Shown here piece after piece: positions 48,882-61,236 of a DNA stretch of 64,000 nt. Position numbers and translations under genes: made by a program. The stretch's first letter is position 1. Each line of letters starts with the position of its first letter. The notes beneath the pieces were generated by a model. It saw only the letters and a list, made by a program, of their open reading frames with translations, was not told the DNA's origin and searched no databases. Source of the stretch: Artemisia argyi (taxonomy: Eukaryota > Streptophyta > Magnoliopsida > Asterales > Asteraceae); contig CM060684.1 in assembly GCA_030686995.1 (NCBI GenBank), forward strand, positions 5,973,897 through 6,037,896. The letters run 5' to 3'.

Positions 48882-49095
48882 GGGTTCGCATATGTGTTTT
48901 ACGGCCTATAAAAAGTGAATTAAAGGGTGTGCATATGTGTTTTATGTCCTATAAAAAGTGAATGAAAGGGTGTGCATGTTTTATGGCTTATAAAAAGTGA
49001 ATGAAAGGGTGTGCATATGTGTTTTACGGCCTATAAAAAGTGAATGAAAGAGTTTGCATGCGTGTTTTACGGCTCATAAAAAGTGAATGAAAGAT
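48882..49095. repeat. 43-bp tandem repeat, about 5 copies
   Basis: Units of GTGTGCATATGTGTTTTACG plus GCCTATAAAAAGTGAATGAAAGG, variable in length, inside the 2.3-kb inverted-repeat element. Confidence 0.88.
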
Positions 49096-49708
49096 GTTTT
49101 ACCTCGTTCTTACTGGACACATGTAAATAGGCAATCGACTGCAAACGATTGTGTGTACACTATTTGAACGTTTAATTTACTTGTTTGGTGTTAGTCAATT
49201 GGATAGAATGCAAAGTTTTGATGTTTTGTTATATATGTGTCCTTACCACTCTTGAATTAATAAAAAGTTATTGATGTGGTGAATGATATTTTATGATGGC
49301 AGGTTATTTCACGTTGTGGATGCTAGCACAGAGTTATATAAGTTAAGATGAGCGAGGCGATTAAAACACATGTGCACAAGGAATAAAAACACATGTAGAA
49401 ATCCCATGGGTTCTTGAACCAGCCAAGAAATGCATGTGCACGCCTAAAAGATGAACCAACTGTTAAAGACAATAGATTATGCACATGTGCACACTTCATA
49501 TATTTGTAGTAAAATTGAATACAAGTGTAAACATATTGATGTTTGTGATAAAGCCGAATATTACATCACTAGAGTAATACAATTTGTAAATTTTGAAATT
49601 GCATAAATGTGTTGTTAAAGTTGTGTTTTTGTATTTATATTTATGTAATACTATTTAAAAATACATGTACATATACAAAACACTTGTGCATACTCGAAAA
49701 ATACGACC

Positions 49709-49712
<4 letters not shown>

Positions 49713-49750
<38 letters not shown>
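49713..49750. repeat. Poly(A) run
   Basis: About 37 A residues near the right end of the 2.3-kb element. Confidence 0.85.
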
Positions 49751-49755
<5 letters not shown>

Positions 49756-49932
49756 AAATTTAAGAAATAAAAAAACATTTTTCATTAAACAAAATCAAAA
49801 AGAAAATAAAAAAGTAATTTTACAATTATACCCTTTTGAATTAATTAATAAAAATTAATACTTAAAAAAATCTGATTGGTTGATATTGGTTCTCGCAGTT
49901 CTCGCAATTTATTTGGTTCTGAAAAGAACCTC

Positions 49933-49936
<4 letters not shown>

Positions 49937-50014
<78 letters not shown>
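49937..50014. repeat. (TA)n microsatellite
   Basis: About 78 bp, shared border of two inverted-repeat modules. Confidence 0.95.
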
Positions 50015-50016
<2 letters not shown>

Positions 50017-50305
50017 TTTGGGTTAAAATAAAAAGGGTCTTAAAATAAAAAGAATAAAAACTCTCTGATGCACTAAATTTATAACTATGATGCAGTGAAT
50101 TTAAATGTGATGCAGTAACTTAATAACTACAATGCACTAACTGTGATGTCGTAACTTTTTATAGCTGTGATGCAATAACTGTGTTGCACTAAAATTTATA
50201 AATGTGATGCAGTGACTTAAAAATGTGATGCAGTAACTTTATAACTGTGATGCACCAAAATTCGCCTTCCTAGACATTTTATTTTAAGAGACTTTTTATT
50301 ATAAC

Positions 50306-50312
<7 letters not shown>
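50015..50312. mobile_element. 298-bp MITE-like module in (TA)n
   Basis: Left end GGTTTGGGTTAAAATAAAAA and the reverse complement of the right end (GGGTAGGGTTATAATAAAAA) match, followed on both sides by TTAAAATAAAA. Inside, the word TGTGATGCAGTAACTT is reiterated about eight times. Confidence 0.82.

Positions 50313-50390
<78 letters not shown>
50313..50390. repeat. (TA)n microsatellite
   Basis: About 78 bp of TA. Confidence 0.95.

Positions 50391-51339
<949 letters not shown>

Positions 51340-51414
<75 letters not shown>
51340..51414. repeat. (CT)n then (TA)n microsatellite
   Basis: CT units to about 51368, then about 46 bp of TA. Confidence 0.95.
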
Positions 51415-51416
<2 letters not shown>

Positions 51417-51603
51417 TTTTGAATTATGATTAGCTTCACTGCTAAAAAAATCTTCTTTAGCTGACTCTCTATGCCCCAAGAAGAGAATTGTCCAGTTATG
51501 GCGAGGAATAGGTCTCTAAGACAGACAAGAAGAAAGAGAGTTTCGTTAGAGGATGTTAGCCATGGGTCTTGTTCTGGAACTTTTGGGCCCTTCATCTTTC
51601 TGA

Positions 51604-51986
<383 letters not shown>

Positions 51987-52146
51987 CCGTAATGATCATA
52001 ATCGTTCTGAAATATCTGTACGTATTTATGTTAATTTACAGTTTTGCACTGCTTCTGCATCCTTGTTATTCATAATTTAATTCTTAGTAATTGATCTTAG
52101 TTGAGAGGTCAAGGCATTAGGAATTGTTATTACTTTATTGGTTTAA

Positions 52147-52209
52147 AGCCATGGTGGCATCATAACAACAAGTAGTTATTTCACCTCTGCAGCAATAGAT
52201 AGGTTCAAT
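52147..52209 (-). pseudogene. Fragment of the CC-x6-CC peptide gene
   Basis: Minus strand: 21 codons, IEPIYCCRGEITTCCYDATM A, with the same CC-x6-CC spacing and Gly-acidic pair as residues 30-45 of the peptide at 17841-18137. The 40 bp around it are also homologous to 28206-28246. No signal-peptide part lies nearby, so only the mature core is left, 34 kb from its relatives. Confidence 0.65.
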
Positions 52210-52254
52210 CACTACTAGAGATTGTGAAATATAGCCCCTTTAATAGAGCCCGGT

Positions 52255-52510
52255 TATTGAATTTCTATCTTAAATTGGTGACGGGTAGGAGCTATGAAAA
52301 GTTATTGAATTACAATCTTAATATATGTGAAAAGTAGAGAAGGTGTGTATCTAAATCGGTGATGGGTAGGAACCATGTAAGATTGAAAGTTATTGAATTT
52401 CTATCTTAACTCGGTGACGGGTAGGAGCTATGAAAAGTTCTTGAATTACTATCATAAATGTTAAATCGGTGACATGTAGGAGGTGTGGAAAGTTATTGAA
52501 TCACTTAGGT
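52255..52510. repeat. Diverged tandem repeat
   Basis: Three to four units of TTATTGAATTTCTATCTTAA plus ATCGGTGACGGGTAGGAGCTATGAAAAG. Confidence 0.75.
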
Positions 52511-52649
52511 ATGGTATATAATTAGTTTTACTTATTAATCCTATAGGCTTATAGAAAGGATCAAATGATTGGAGTGATTCCATTTGGCTCTTAAGGTATG
52601 AAACTTATTTGGGTATATGTCTCTATTTTAGTTTCAGTTGTTGTAGATT

Positions 52650-52919
52650 TTGAAGGAAGTTACTCCATCATCTCTTCTTAAAAACATGTTCAGGATAGTT
52701 GAAGGAAATCCAGATTTTTCTAACAATAGTTTCGAGTCTTATCAAAAACAAAAAGAAAAAGTTAATTCTAACTATACTGTGAGATTTGTTGTAAACCAAG
52801 TTAAATTACCAGTCGTGGCTGCTGGTCCATCTGATCAGGCTAGGCACACACATATGCCACCGGTGGCTGCTAGTGCATCTTATCAATCACATTTATTACA
52901 CCCAGTTCGTTATCTATAG
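52650..52919 (+). other. Unassigned 89-codon frame
   Basis: Polar frame starting MKEVTPSSLLKNM. No domain, signal peptide or splice context that I recognise. Possibly a gene fragment next to the Armadillo exon; not called as a gene. Confidence 0.2.
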
Positions 52920-53390
52920 ATGTTGTAGACTGTACCTAAAGTATTTTGCTTATGGCCCATCTGATTTGCTGGCGCCTTCTATTTTGGTGGACAGAATGCA
53001 GATCAACTCCATCCTCCCACTGTTATGTTGGTTGAGGACGAGAAGAAGGCAACTTTAGGTTCACCAAATGTAACACCCCTAATTTTTAAAATATGCAGCG
53101 GAATTTTGATTGGGTGTTACTTCATGGCACAAGAGTTTAATAGTAGAAAACGATCACCAATTTAGTCATTTTAAAGGATTTATCATTCGAAATTTATAAA
53201 AATCAAAGTTTGTAAAATGAGGTCCCAATAGTTTGAGTTTTCAAAATGAGGTCCCATTGGTTTCAAAGTTTTAAGAAATGGGTTTTCGAATGATAGTAAA
53301 ATTTATAGCCTTTATATGTATTCGTGCTCCTCCGTGCCATCCTAGCTCATTATGGACCTGAGATAAATACATGCTAAAAGCGTCAACACA

Positions 53391-53570
53391 ACCAAAATCA
53401 AAGAGTGAGTATATCCATAGTATTTATAGTGAAACAGTTGATTATCAAAATCAAAGAGTGAGTAATTCCATAGTGCTTATAGTTTAAACGGTTGATTCTC
53501 ATAATCAAAGTATAGATAATTTCCATAGAGTTTATAGTTTAACCAGTTGGTTTTCAATAGTTCAAAGTTT
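53391..53570. repeat. About 56-bp tandem repeat
   Basis: Three diverged units of AAAATCAAAGAGTGAGTA plus TTCCATAGTGCTTATAGTTTAAACGGTTGATTCTC inside the disrupted LTR. Confidence 0.75.
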
Positions 53571-53797
53571 AGGTAATAATTGTACTAAATACAATTATTA
53601 ATAAAATAAGTAGTGGGTTTCAATATAATACACCCATAGTTGGTTTGTTATCGAGTAAGTGGTGGGTTAAGTTGTTATATATCCGTAGTTGGTTTGGTTG
53701 CCCTAACTGGGTCAACACAAAATGGTTATGGTTTGCCACATGGTGATTTTCTTAGTAATAACAAGTTCTAAGTTTAGATAATATTTGTAACGAATAC

Positions 53798-54202
53798 TGT
53801 TGATGCATAATCTGGCGCGGACTTATTCAACGACTCTCCTGGGCCGTTAGTCGTCTTCATAAGCCCTAAGTAGACCTGTACAACAAAGAAAACCCGTTAG
53901 GAGTGGACCCGAGGCCGTAGCCCCGGGATCCACCTCCGACGGTCAAGTTAGTATGTGATGCGCGGAGCATATAATAGCTATTAGGTTTAGGATAACCCTG
54001 TTATATCGTCGTGAATAAGAAGATCTCAGCCCTATATTTATAGGGCATGGATTAGGGTTTAGGCATAGTGTGGGCCGCTGGCTACCCGGGCCTGGCCCAT
54101 TCCTGGCCCAGTCCGGACCATACATCCACAAAGTGCGTAAAGTGGGCCGCTGGCTACCCGGGCCTGGCCCATTCCTGGCCCAGTCCGGACCATACGTCCA
54201 CA
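53798..54202 (-). repeat. 3' LTR of the short element, with duplicated end
   Basis: 405 bp. In plus coordinates its last 133 bp consist of two tandem copies of GTGGGCCGCTGGCTACCCGG..GTCCGGACCATAC[AG]TCCACAA, so the U3 terminus itself occurs twice. A TATA box (minus, CCTATAAATATAGGG) lies at about 54032-54046. Confidence 0.93.
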
Positions 54203-55623
54203 AGCCCCCGAGTTTAGTATGACATAGCGCACGACTATGTTATGCTAAACTTAAGTTCTGTTTATGGCCGCGTAGGCACAATCAACCAAATGCGATGGTA
54301 CGCACTGGGTTCATGTGTGCGTAAGGGACGGATCATACTGCGCAGTCCAAATGCGTAAGTGCGCACTGGGATTGCGATTGTGATTGTCTCACAATGGTGA
54401 AGGTGTCCGTGGCGAAGGTGGATTCCTCATGCTGTATCCTGGGTAAGGGCGTACCTTTTATACCAGTAGCGATGCAACATGGTGCGACAGAAGACGTACT
54501 TCTGTGGCAGAAGTGCGCGTTGTCCGCGACAAGAATGTGCGTTGTCCGCGACAAAGATATGCGCAGTGCGCAGAGGTGCACGCTATTTGCGCGTCTTTAC
54601 AACCGACAGAGAACGTCTCCCCTGCGGCAAGATGGTGCGAATTGTGTAAATCCGTCTTTGTACCGGGCCTGCAGTACCTCTTACGTACGATCTGCTTCCA
54701 AATATACCTGCGTAACGCTGTCGCGCGCAGTGGTATTATATACCCTAGTAGCCCCTCAAGTTTGATGGTGCTACTCGTGTAGGAGCATTAAACTTAATTT
54801 ATCCTGAAAAAACACTTAATGCAAACATTAAAAGTATATGCCGCGAATCGCGACATATAAAACTTAATAAAGTAAAAGATAAGCGCGTAGCAAAAATATA
54901 GCACATAGCATATAATAAATAAAAGAAGTAGTAGTGCGAATTACACCTATCGTGAGGTTTTACGTACTACGTAAAAGAAGGTAGCGCGTAGCTAATAAAT
55001 AAAAGGAATGCGCGCATGGCGATTAATTGATATTTTTGTTTTATTATTAGAATAAAAACAATGGCGCGGATGGATGTACCATGACCGCGACTAATAGTTT
55101 CTTTTGCACGCACAGACGCAGATAGATGTATCGTGACCGCATATACTCGAACGTTTTTGAATGATCGCAGTTGACCACGGCTTTCGTCCAGTGCCTGTAT
55201 GTAACAGGGCAGTGCGCTCATGGCGATTGACTAGCATCGTGGTGCCTGTACGTGACAGTGCGATCGTGTCGCCAATCTGCGAAGATTTACTAACGCATGG
55301 TCTAACGCGGGTAGATTTATCGCCACTGCGCTGTTTCGCGGCTAAAAGATAGATCCGACCGTGCGGATTGAATACGCTCGTAGCGATAGATAAATTCTTG
55401 TTTATCAATGTTAAAGATTTATGTAAAATCTTTTGAATATATTAAAAGATATTAAATCTTGTCGATTTTAAAAGGTATGTACCAAAAAGATATGTACAAG
55501 AATATCGGATATAACTTTCCGAATTTTAAAAAGATATTACGAGATTTTAAACCGATCGTATAATAAAAGAGATCGTAAAAAGCGATCGTATAATAAAAGA
55601 TGCAAGTTTTATGCAAGTCTTTG

Positions 55624-55625
<2 letters not shown>

Positions 55626-55711
<86 letters not shown>
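55626..55711. repeat. (TA)n microsatellite inside the short LTR element
   Basis: About 86 bp of TA in the 5' part of the interior (element orientation). Confidence 0.95.
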
Positions 55712-55713
<2 letters not shown>

Positions 55714-55967
55714 CGTACGACTGTACGAGGGTAACAAAACTGAATCAAATATCTTTGAAAGCCAGCCGTATATGTTGACTAAAAATTACGAATTTCAATC
55801 GTTTAATGGTAACTAGAATCAACATGCAGTTTTTATTATTTTTTATTCGTGTATTGCATACGAAGAATAAAGTTACCGCATAATTAAATCGATGCGACGA
55901 CGGTCGCGTTCTAGTCCGGTGAGAGCACAACACTTGTCGTAGCCATGTCCCACGGATGGCGCCAACT

Positions 55968-56372
55968 TGTTGATGCATAATCTGGCGCGGACTTATTCAA
56001 CGACTCTCCTGGGCCGTTAGTCGTCTTCATAAGCCCTAAGTAGACCTGTACAACAAAGAAAACCCGTTAGGAGTGGACCCGAGGCCGTAGCCCCGGGATC
56101 CACCTCCGACGGTCAAGTTAGTATGTGATGCGCGGAGCATATAATAGCTATTAGGTTTAGGATAACCCTGTTATATCATCGTGAATAAGAAGATCTCAGC
56201 CCTATATTTATAGGGCATGGATTAGGGTTTAGGCATAGTGTGGGCCGCTGGCTACCCGGGCCTGGCCCATTCCTGGCCCAGTCCGGACCATACATCCACA
56301 AAGTGCGTAAAGTGGGCCGCTGGCTACCCGGGCCTGGCCCATTCCTGGCCCAGTCCGGACCATACGTCCACA
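55968..56372 (-). repeat. 5' LTR of the short element
   Basis: 405 bp, matches 53798-54202, including the duplicated U3 end and the TATA box. Confidence 0.93.
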
Positions 56373-57811
56373 AATACAAATATTATTAAAAGGATGTCAA
56401 TACTGTATCATGACAAATATTAGTAATAACAAGTTATAAGTATGTTTAAATAAAGTGCGCTTGGTCGCTCATCTAGCTAAACCAAACGGGGATTGTCAGT
56501 CCCAAATAGATCTATTCACAATTATTTACGTTCACTCGCAAGTGATTAAGGTGCATGATGTAAGGGACTTCAAACATGGCAATAAGTGGTAAACTTAGGC
56601 AATAGAGAATAGGGTATAACATACAGTTGAAAATCGCTTGTGATCATGTTTATAGTGGGTAGCTCTCCATGAGCTATAAAAGCGTATAAAAGTGGATTTA
56701 TAAGTTCTTAGTAATTCGTAAAAGTTTATAGTGCCTTTGAAAGTTAAAGCAAGTGTTATGTTTCAACAACAAGTAGAGTGGTTTATCAACTGAGTGTAAT
56801 GTTTAAGGTAAACTAGTATAGTTTATATGTAAAACAAGCATGTATCTCCCCCAAAAGTAATTCAAAATAGGTAAAAGAGTAGGGGCTATGGATCTCACAG
56901 GAATTTGTAAATAGTTAAGAATACTTGTAAAAGTATAAAACATGTAGTTGAGCATGTATCTCCCCCAAAACGTTTATAAAACAAGTAAAAGAGTAAGAGA
57001 GGAGTTATGACTCACCTTAGGGGAATGAGTAAGAATGGCTTCAGCAGTGACCTGAATAGTACGTAAGTCGGAGATAAGTTTAACTTATAGCGAATAGTGA
57101 TTTGACACAATGTAGGATGACAAAATGGTTTTGTGGCAGAAGTGGCTTGCGTGGCTAAATGCTTAAAGTTTAAAAACAAACTGTTTTTAAATGTTTAGGT
57201 TATTATAGCTTATGTGGAAGTTTCATAAATTAATTTGATTCTTGATGATGTACATAAAAGTAGTTTGTGAAAATACTTGTAAGTATTGGCTCTTGGAATA
57301 AGTATGATAATATATACAATATACTCACATAAGAGTTAGCTCGAATATTGGATTATCAGGGAGTAAATAAATACAACTCTGATTGTATTTATCAAATTTG
57401 TTTGGTTTCGAGGTGTGAAAATATATATACCATATATATTTTTCAAAATCATAGGTAAATAATATATTTGGATAAATATATTATTTAAAATTTACGCGAA
57501 GGTGATTGTTAAATATATGATAACATATTTATTTAGTGTAAAGTGGTAAAAAGATTTAGAAATCTTATAAAAGTTTTTGGATGTCAAATGTCAAAGTTTA
57601 ATTTTTAAAGGGTTAAAATGGTAAAACTTTATAAGTTCCAAATTAAATAAAGTTTTTAAGAAAGTTGTCAAATGGATAAAATTTGAGGGTTGAAAATGTG
57701 AAAGATTTATTTAAGTTTTAAACTTATAAAAACCTTTTAAGAAAAGCATAGTTAGGGGGCTGAAACTGTCAAAAAGGTGAAAGTTGCTAAAATAACAAAA
57801 ATGGGCAAAAC

Positions 57812-57887
57812 TGCCATGTCTAGGATTCGAACTCAGGTTGATTGAATGAGGTGTGAGCAATGCTACCAACTGAGCTACTTGATCTCT
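57812..57887 (-). other. tRNA-like sequence (Pol III promoter relic)
   Basis: The minus strand has TAGCTCAGTTGGTAGC (A-box) and GAGTTCGAATCC (B-box) at tRNA spacing, about 75 nt in all. The D-, anticodon and T-stems pair poorly and no acceptor stem forms, so it is not a working tRNA gene. It lies in the disrupted long LTR, in a position like that of the 5S relic in the related LTRs. Confidence 0.6.
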
Positions 57888-58286
57888 TGTGTTGATCTTT
57901 GTTGTTAAGTAAATATAATTATAGTTTCGATAGTTTACAATTTGTTATGGAGTTTCACTTGTAACAAACTGAGGTCGTGGGTTAGGCTTCTAAGCTCAGT
58001 GTGTTTGGTTTTAGCAAGGAGTTGTGCATGTATATGTCGAGTATATATAGGTTTAAAAGCGAGTATAAAACCAAACAAGCATGAGACGAGCCAATAAACC
58101 GAGACAAGTATGTCTCCAACAGTGAGCCAAACTTAGGTTTCGACATTTCTTTCATCATTTAGAAGTAAAAATCTCGACAAGAAATGAGTGTCAAGGGTGT
58201 AGTAAGCTCTAGTTTTAGTTTCTTGTTTGTAAACTCATATTTTACGTACATGTTTCCCACATAAGTTTAATAACACATGCATAAAA

Positions 58287-58996
58287 TGTTAGTTTTAACG
58301 GATAATAAATTAATATATCATGACCGGACTCGAACTCGAGACTTCGGGATTGCACACTTTACGTATGAGTTTCAATGAATTAATAATTATTGTTTTAGTG
58401 ACGAATAATTATTAAATACACGAAATATAAACTTAACGGTAACTAACGACCGTTAGACGTAACATGAAGGACTAGAGTTGGAAAAGAGTGAAAGTTAAGT
58501 TCGGGTTGGGCCTTGTAAACCCATGGCCGGATTTTTCACCCTCCCCTAGGGCTTTGGGATAGCTTTTGCTCCAAGTTTGTAGAATGCTATATAATGAGAC
58601 CTCCTCTCATTCATTCATTCATCCCTTGGTTCCATTGCAACCTAATCTTCTCTAATCTCATTCTTTGTGTCTAATCGATCTTTGATTGATAGGACCAATA
58701 GTTTAATCTTTTCGTGTACTACGAATCTAGCATTTCCATTGAAACGCTTATAGTACGTGTGTGTGAGAACGAAGTGTTAGGATACTTTTGCTAACGGTGA
58801 TCTTGCCTTGTGACTAGCCCTAGTCGATCCATATAAGCCCTCTCCTAGGGTTTATAAGTTCTTGTTCTTGCTAGCAATCAAGAGGTATGTGTCCATTTAT
58901 ATTTCGGTTAATTTATTATTTGTATTTGATCTATTCCGCTGCGTACTCTTTGATGTTTATATGTTTTAGTTTTATTATTATTCATATATTCCAACA
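58287..58996 (+). repeat. 5' LTR of the copia element (left end uncertain)
   Basis: The right end is firm: ...ATATATTCCAACA at 58996 followed by a primer site. A TATA box (GCTATATAATG, 58588-58598) is followed by a pyrimidine-rich leader. The left end is not proved because the partner LTR is outside the window. TGTTAG at 58287 is a candidate and would give about 710 bp. Confidence 0.55.
58318..58350 (-). other. Second tRNA-like T-arm
   Basis: Minus strand CTCGAGTTCGAGTCCGGTCATG, a good T-arm/B-box. No A-box at the proper distance. Confidence 0.4.
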
Positions 58997-59012
58997 GTGG
59001 CATCAAGAGCCG
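58997..59012 (+). promoter_or_regulatory. Primer binding site of the copia element
   Basis: GTGGCATCAAGAGCCG directly after the LTR, similar to TGGTATCAGAGCC for initiator Met-tRNA with small changes. Confidence 0.75.
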
Positions 59013-60537
59013 TTAATACATTATAATGAATTACCGAAACACATAAAATTGAATCGTTTGATTATAACATGCTTGGTGTTCTTATGTTTTTATATTTTTC
59101 ATAAACCCTAGTTTTTATTTTTTTTTTATTTCGAATTTATTTTATTATTTATATAAATGTCGATATTTTTTTTATTTAAAAAGAAATAAGGGTTTGTTGA
59201 ATTATGTTATAAAAACTTGTAGAAAACCTAGGTTGCATGTAATTTATGTGTATGGATATTGTGATATGCCATTTGGTTGCGTTCCTTGATTGACATGATT
59301 ATTTGTATAATATGTGCAATATGGGCATCCATGACAAACTATGCATGTGTTGTTATGGATTATGATTTGTTTTGATTTCATGCTTATTTATGCGATTTAT
59401 TATAATTGATTAATGGTTTAGTAAATATTATGATTAAAGATTACTAAAATTTGATTAATTATAAAATTAGGGAAGACCCTATTAAAATCGTGTAACATCA
59501 ATAGTGTGTTTTATATTGATTGTAATTTGCATGACCATTATTGTTGTTGTTGGTTTATTTTATTTTATTACTTTTGTTTTATATGTTTTTGCAACATGAT
59601 AGTAACAAAGGGTAATTTCAAGAAATAAAATATTAAACGGACTTAATAATGGTGAAATCTTGTTTTGAGCTTACTTATAAATCTTGAACTTTTGGTTGAT
59701 TGATCGCGACTGTATTAAGTGGTTTGACGGGCAAAGCTAATTATGACAATCTGTGTGGTGGGTATAACTGGAACCGGGTTATTAAGGATCTTCGGACCAC
59801 CTTTGGTTCTGGGCTTGCTTGGGCGTCATATTTTAGTCTTTACGTTACATCCATGATAACTACGAAGCACTTAAGGCAAAGTTGTAAGTTTCTCAACGCC
59901 TCAATCAAAAGTTTGGAGATTTAAGCTCGTAAGAAACTAACGAGTAAAAGTTTTTTACATGAAACATATGCTACAAGATGAATGCATGACATCTTTGTAC
60001 ATATATTTTGATTACACACATCAAATTTACTACCCTTAAATTTAAGTTACATGCCATCCAATGAAACGGAAACACCTGAAATTGGATCTACACCAGGGCG
60101 TAACCTGACTAGATTGCAATGGAAGGGCAAATTACATGATTTCATCACTAGCAGATCAACTGGTGTCGTGTCATTATGTAAGTTTGTTGTTTCTTAAATT
60201 GGTTAACTTAATTGAGTTGATAGTGGGAACTGATCACTCAAGGCATAAGAAGATGGGGATAAAACATGTTTACATTATTGCAACTGCGGTTGGCAAATAT
60301 GTAAATCCCATCGATTCTAGGAATTGCAATTGAATATTGGCAATTGAGACACGACTCGTACCTTATTGAATAACGTCATCACTAGCAGATCAACTGATGT
60401 GATGAACTTATGTCAATTTGGATCCTAGTTTTTCAATGAAAAAATTAAATTGGTTATATGTTTATGAACCTAGGGTATTTAATTTTATTGAAATTTAATT
60501 ATCGAAAGTACTAACTTTTGAATATTTTTCTGTAGAA
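59013..60537 (+). other. Leader of the copia element
   Basis: 1.5 kb of AT-rich DNA between the primer site and gag. It contains a small internal repeat (CATCACTAGCAGATCAACTG at about 60142 and 60369). Short frames at 58887, 59700 and 60136 have no recognisable domain. Confidence 0.6.
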
Positions 60538-61236
60538 ATGGCTACACCTGAAAACACTAATATGAGCAACATGAGTTCTGCGTTCAAGCAAATGATTGAT
60601 CGAGACAAGTTGACTGGTGAAAATTTCAATGATTGGTATCGATCCTTAAGAATCACCTTAAGGATGGCCAAAAGATATGATTATCTTGGTGAACCTCTAC
60701 CTGATAAACCTGATGAGGATGCAACACAAGCCCAAAAGGATACTTATAATGTTGCATATGAAAAGCACAATGATGTGGCTTGTCTCATGTTGGCTGGGAT
60801 GGATACTCAATTGCAGAAACAGTTTGAGCACTATGGACCCATGGACATGATAAATGAACTCAGACGAATGTTTGAGAAACCACCTGCTGCAGAATTATAT
60901 GATTTAATAGAATCTCTGCATAATTGCAAGCAGGAAGCAGGAAAATCCGTGAGTGCCCATTTTTTGTCCATGAAACATTATATGGACCAATTGGAGCGAC
61001 TTGGTTGTGGATATCAGGAAAGTGTGTGCATTGGTCTCATCTTGCGGTCCCTTAATCAGGATCTATATAGTGAGTTTGTACGCAACTATAATATGCATTG
61101 CAAGGGGAAGACAGTAAGTGAAGTTCATGCAATGCTTATTGATTATGAGAAAGGCCTGAATAAGAAGGCACCTACACCTGCTGTAATGGCGATACAAGGT
61201 GGTAGGATCACCAAGAAGAAACCCAACAAACCGTAA
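60538..61236 (+). CDS. Ty1/copia Gag, ended by an in-frame stop
   Basis: 232 residues from ATG 60538: LTGENFNDWYRSLRITLRMA near the start, then a retrotransposon gag core (FEKPPAAELYDLIESLHNCK) and a basic tail. The stop TAA at 61234-61236 comes before the zinc knuckle, and the same frame continues open for at least 2.7 kb. So the stop either is a point mutation that splits Gag-Pol or sets Gag levels. A mutation is more likely, since the knuckle belongs to Gag. Confidence 0.88.
   Translation: MATPENTNMSNMSSAFKQMIDRDKLTGENFNDWYRSLRITLRMAKRYDYLGEPLPDKPDEDATQAQKDTYNVAYEKHNDVACLMLAGMDTQLQKQFEHYGPMDMINELRRMFEKPPAAELYDLIESLHNCKQEAGKSVSAHFLSMKHYMDQLERLGCGYQESVCIGLILRSLNQDLYSEFVRNYNMHCKGKTVSEVHAMLIDYEKGLNKKAPTPAVMAIQGGRITKKKPNKP

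Larger units (their letters stand above)
53793..56377 (-). mobile_element. Short non-autonomous LTR retrotransposon
   Basis: LTRs of 405 bp (53798-54202 and 55968-56372) differ at one base that I can find, in TTATATCGTCG versus TTATATCATCG. The target duplication AATAC is at 53793-53797 and 56373-56377. Minus orientation: the primer site TTGGCGCCATCCGTGGGAC (55965-55947) follows the right LTR, and a purine tract (ACTCGGGGGCT, 54213-54203) precedes the left one. The 1765-bp interior has no gag or pol, only short frames and a TA array. The primer site is nearly that of the Tat element at 1201-11620, so a Tat-type element may supply the enzymes (inference). Confidence 0.95.
53069..58200. mobile_element. 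Diverged relative of the long-LTR family, disrupted
   Basis: Starts TGTAACACCC at 53069 with the same inverted GTAACACCC/GGGTGTTAC motif, and follows the LTR at 18420 for several hundred bases (CAGCGGAATT, GAAAACGA, AAAATGAGGTCCCAAT, later TGTATCTCCCCCAA and GACTCACCTTA near 57010). It is interrupted by the short LTR element at 53798-56372. No partner LTR or internal region is visible. The right boundary is uncertain, as the copia element begins somewhere beyond 58000. Probably a solo or truncated LTR. Confidence 0.7.

Noticed and set aside
54394..54782. Overlapping frames of 92-123 codons inside the short LTR element
   Set aside because: Antisense to the element, GC-rich local composition explains openness, no gag-like features.
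57812..57887. Functional tRNA gene
   Set aside because: A- and B-boxes are good, but acceptor, anticodon and T stems do not pair properly.
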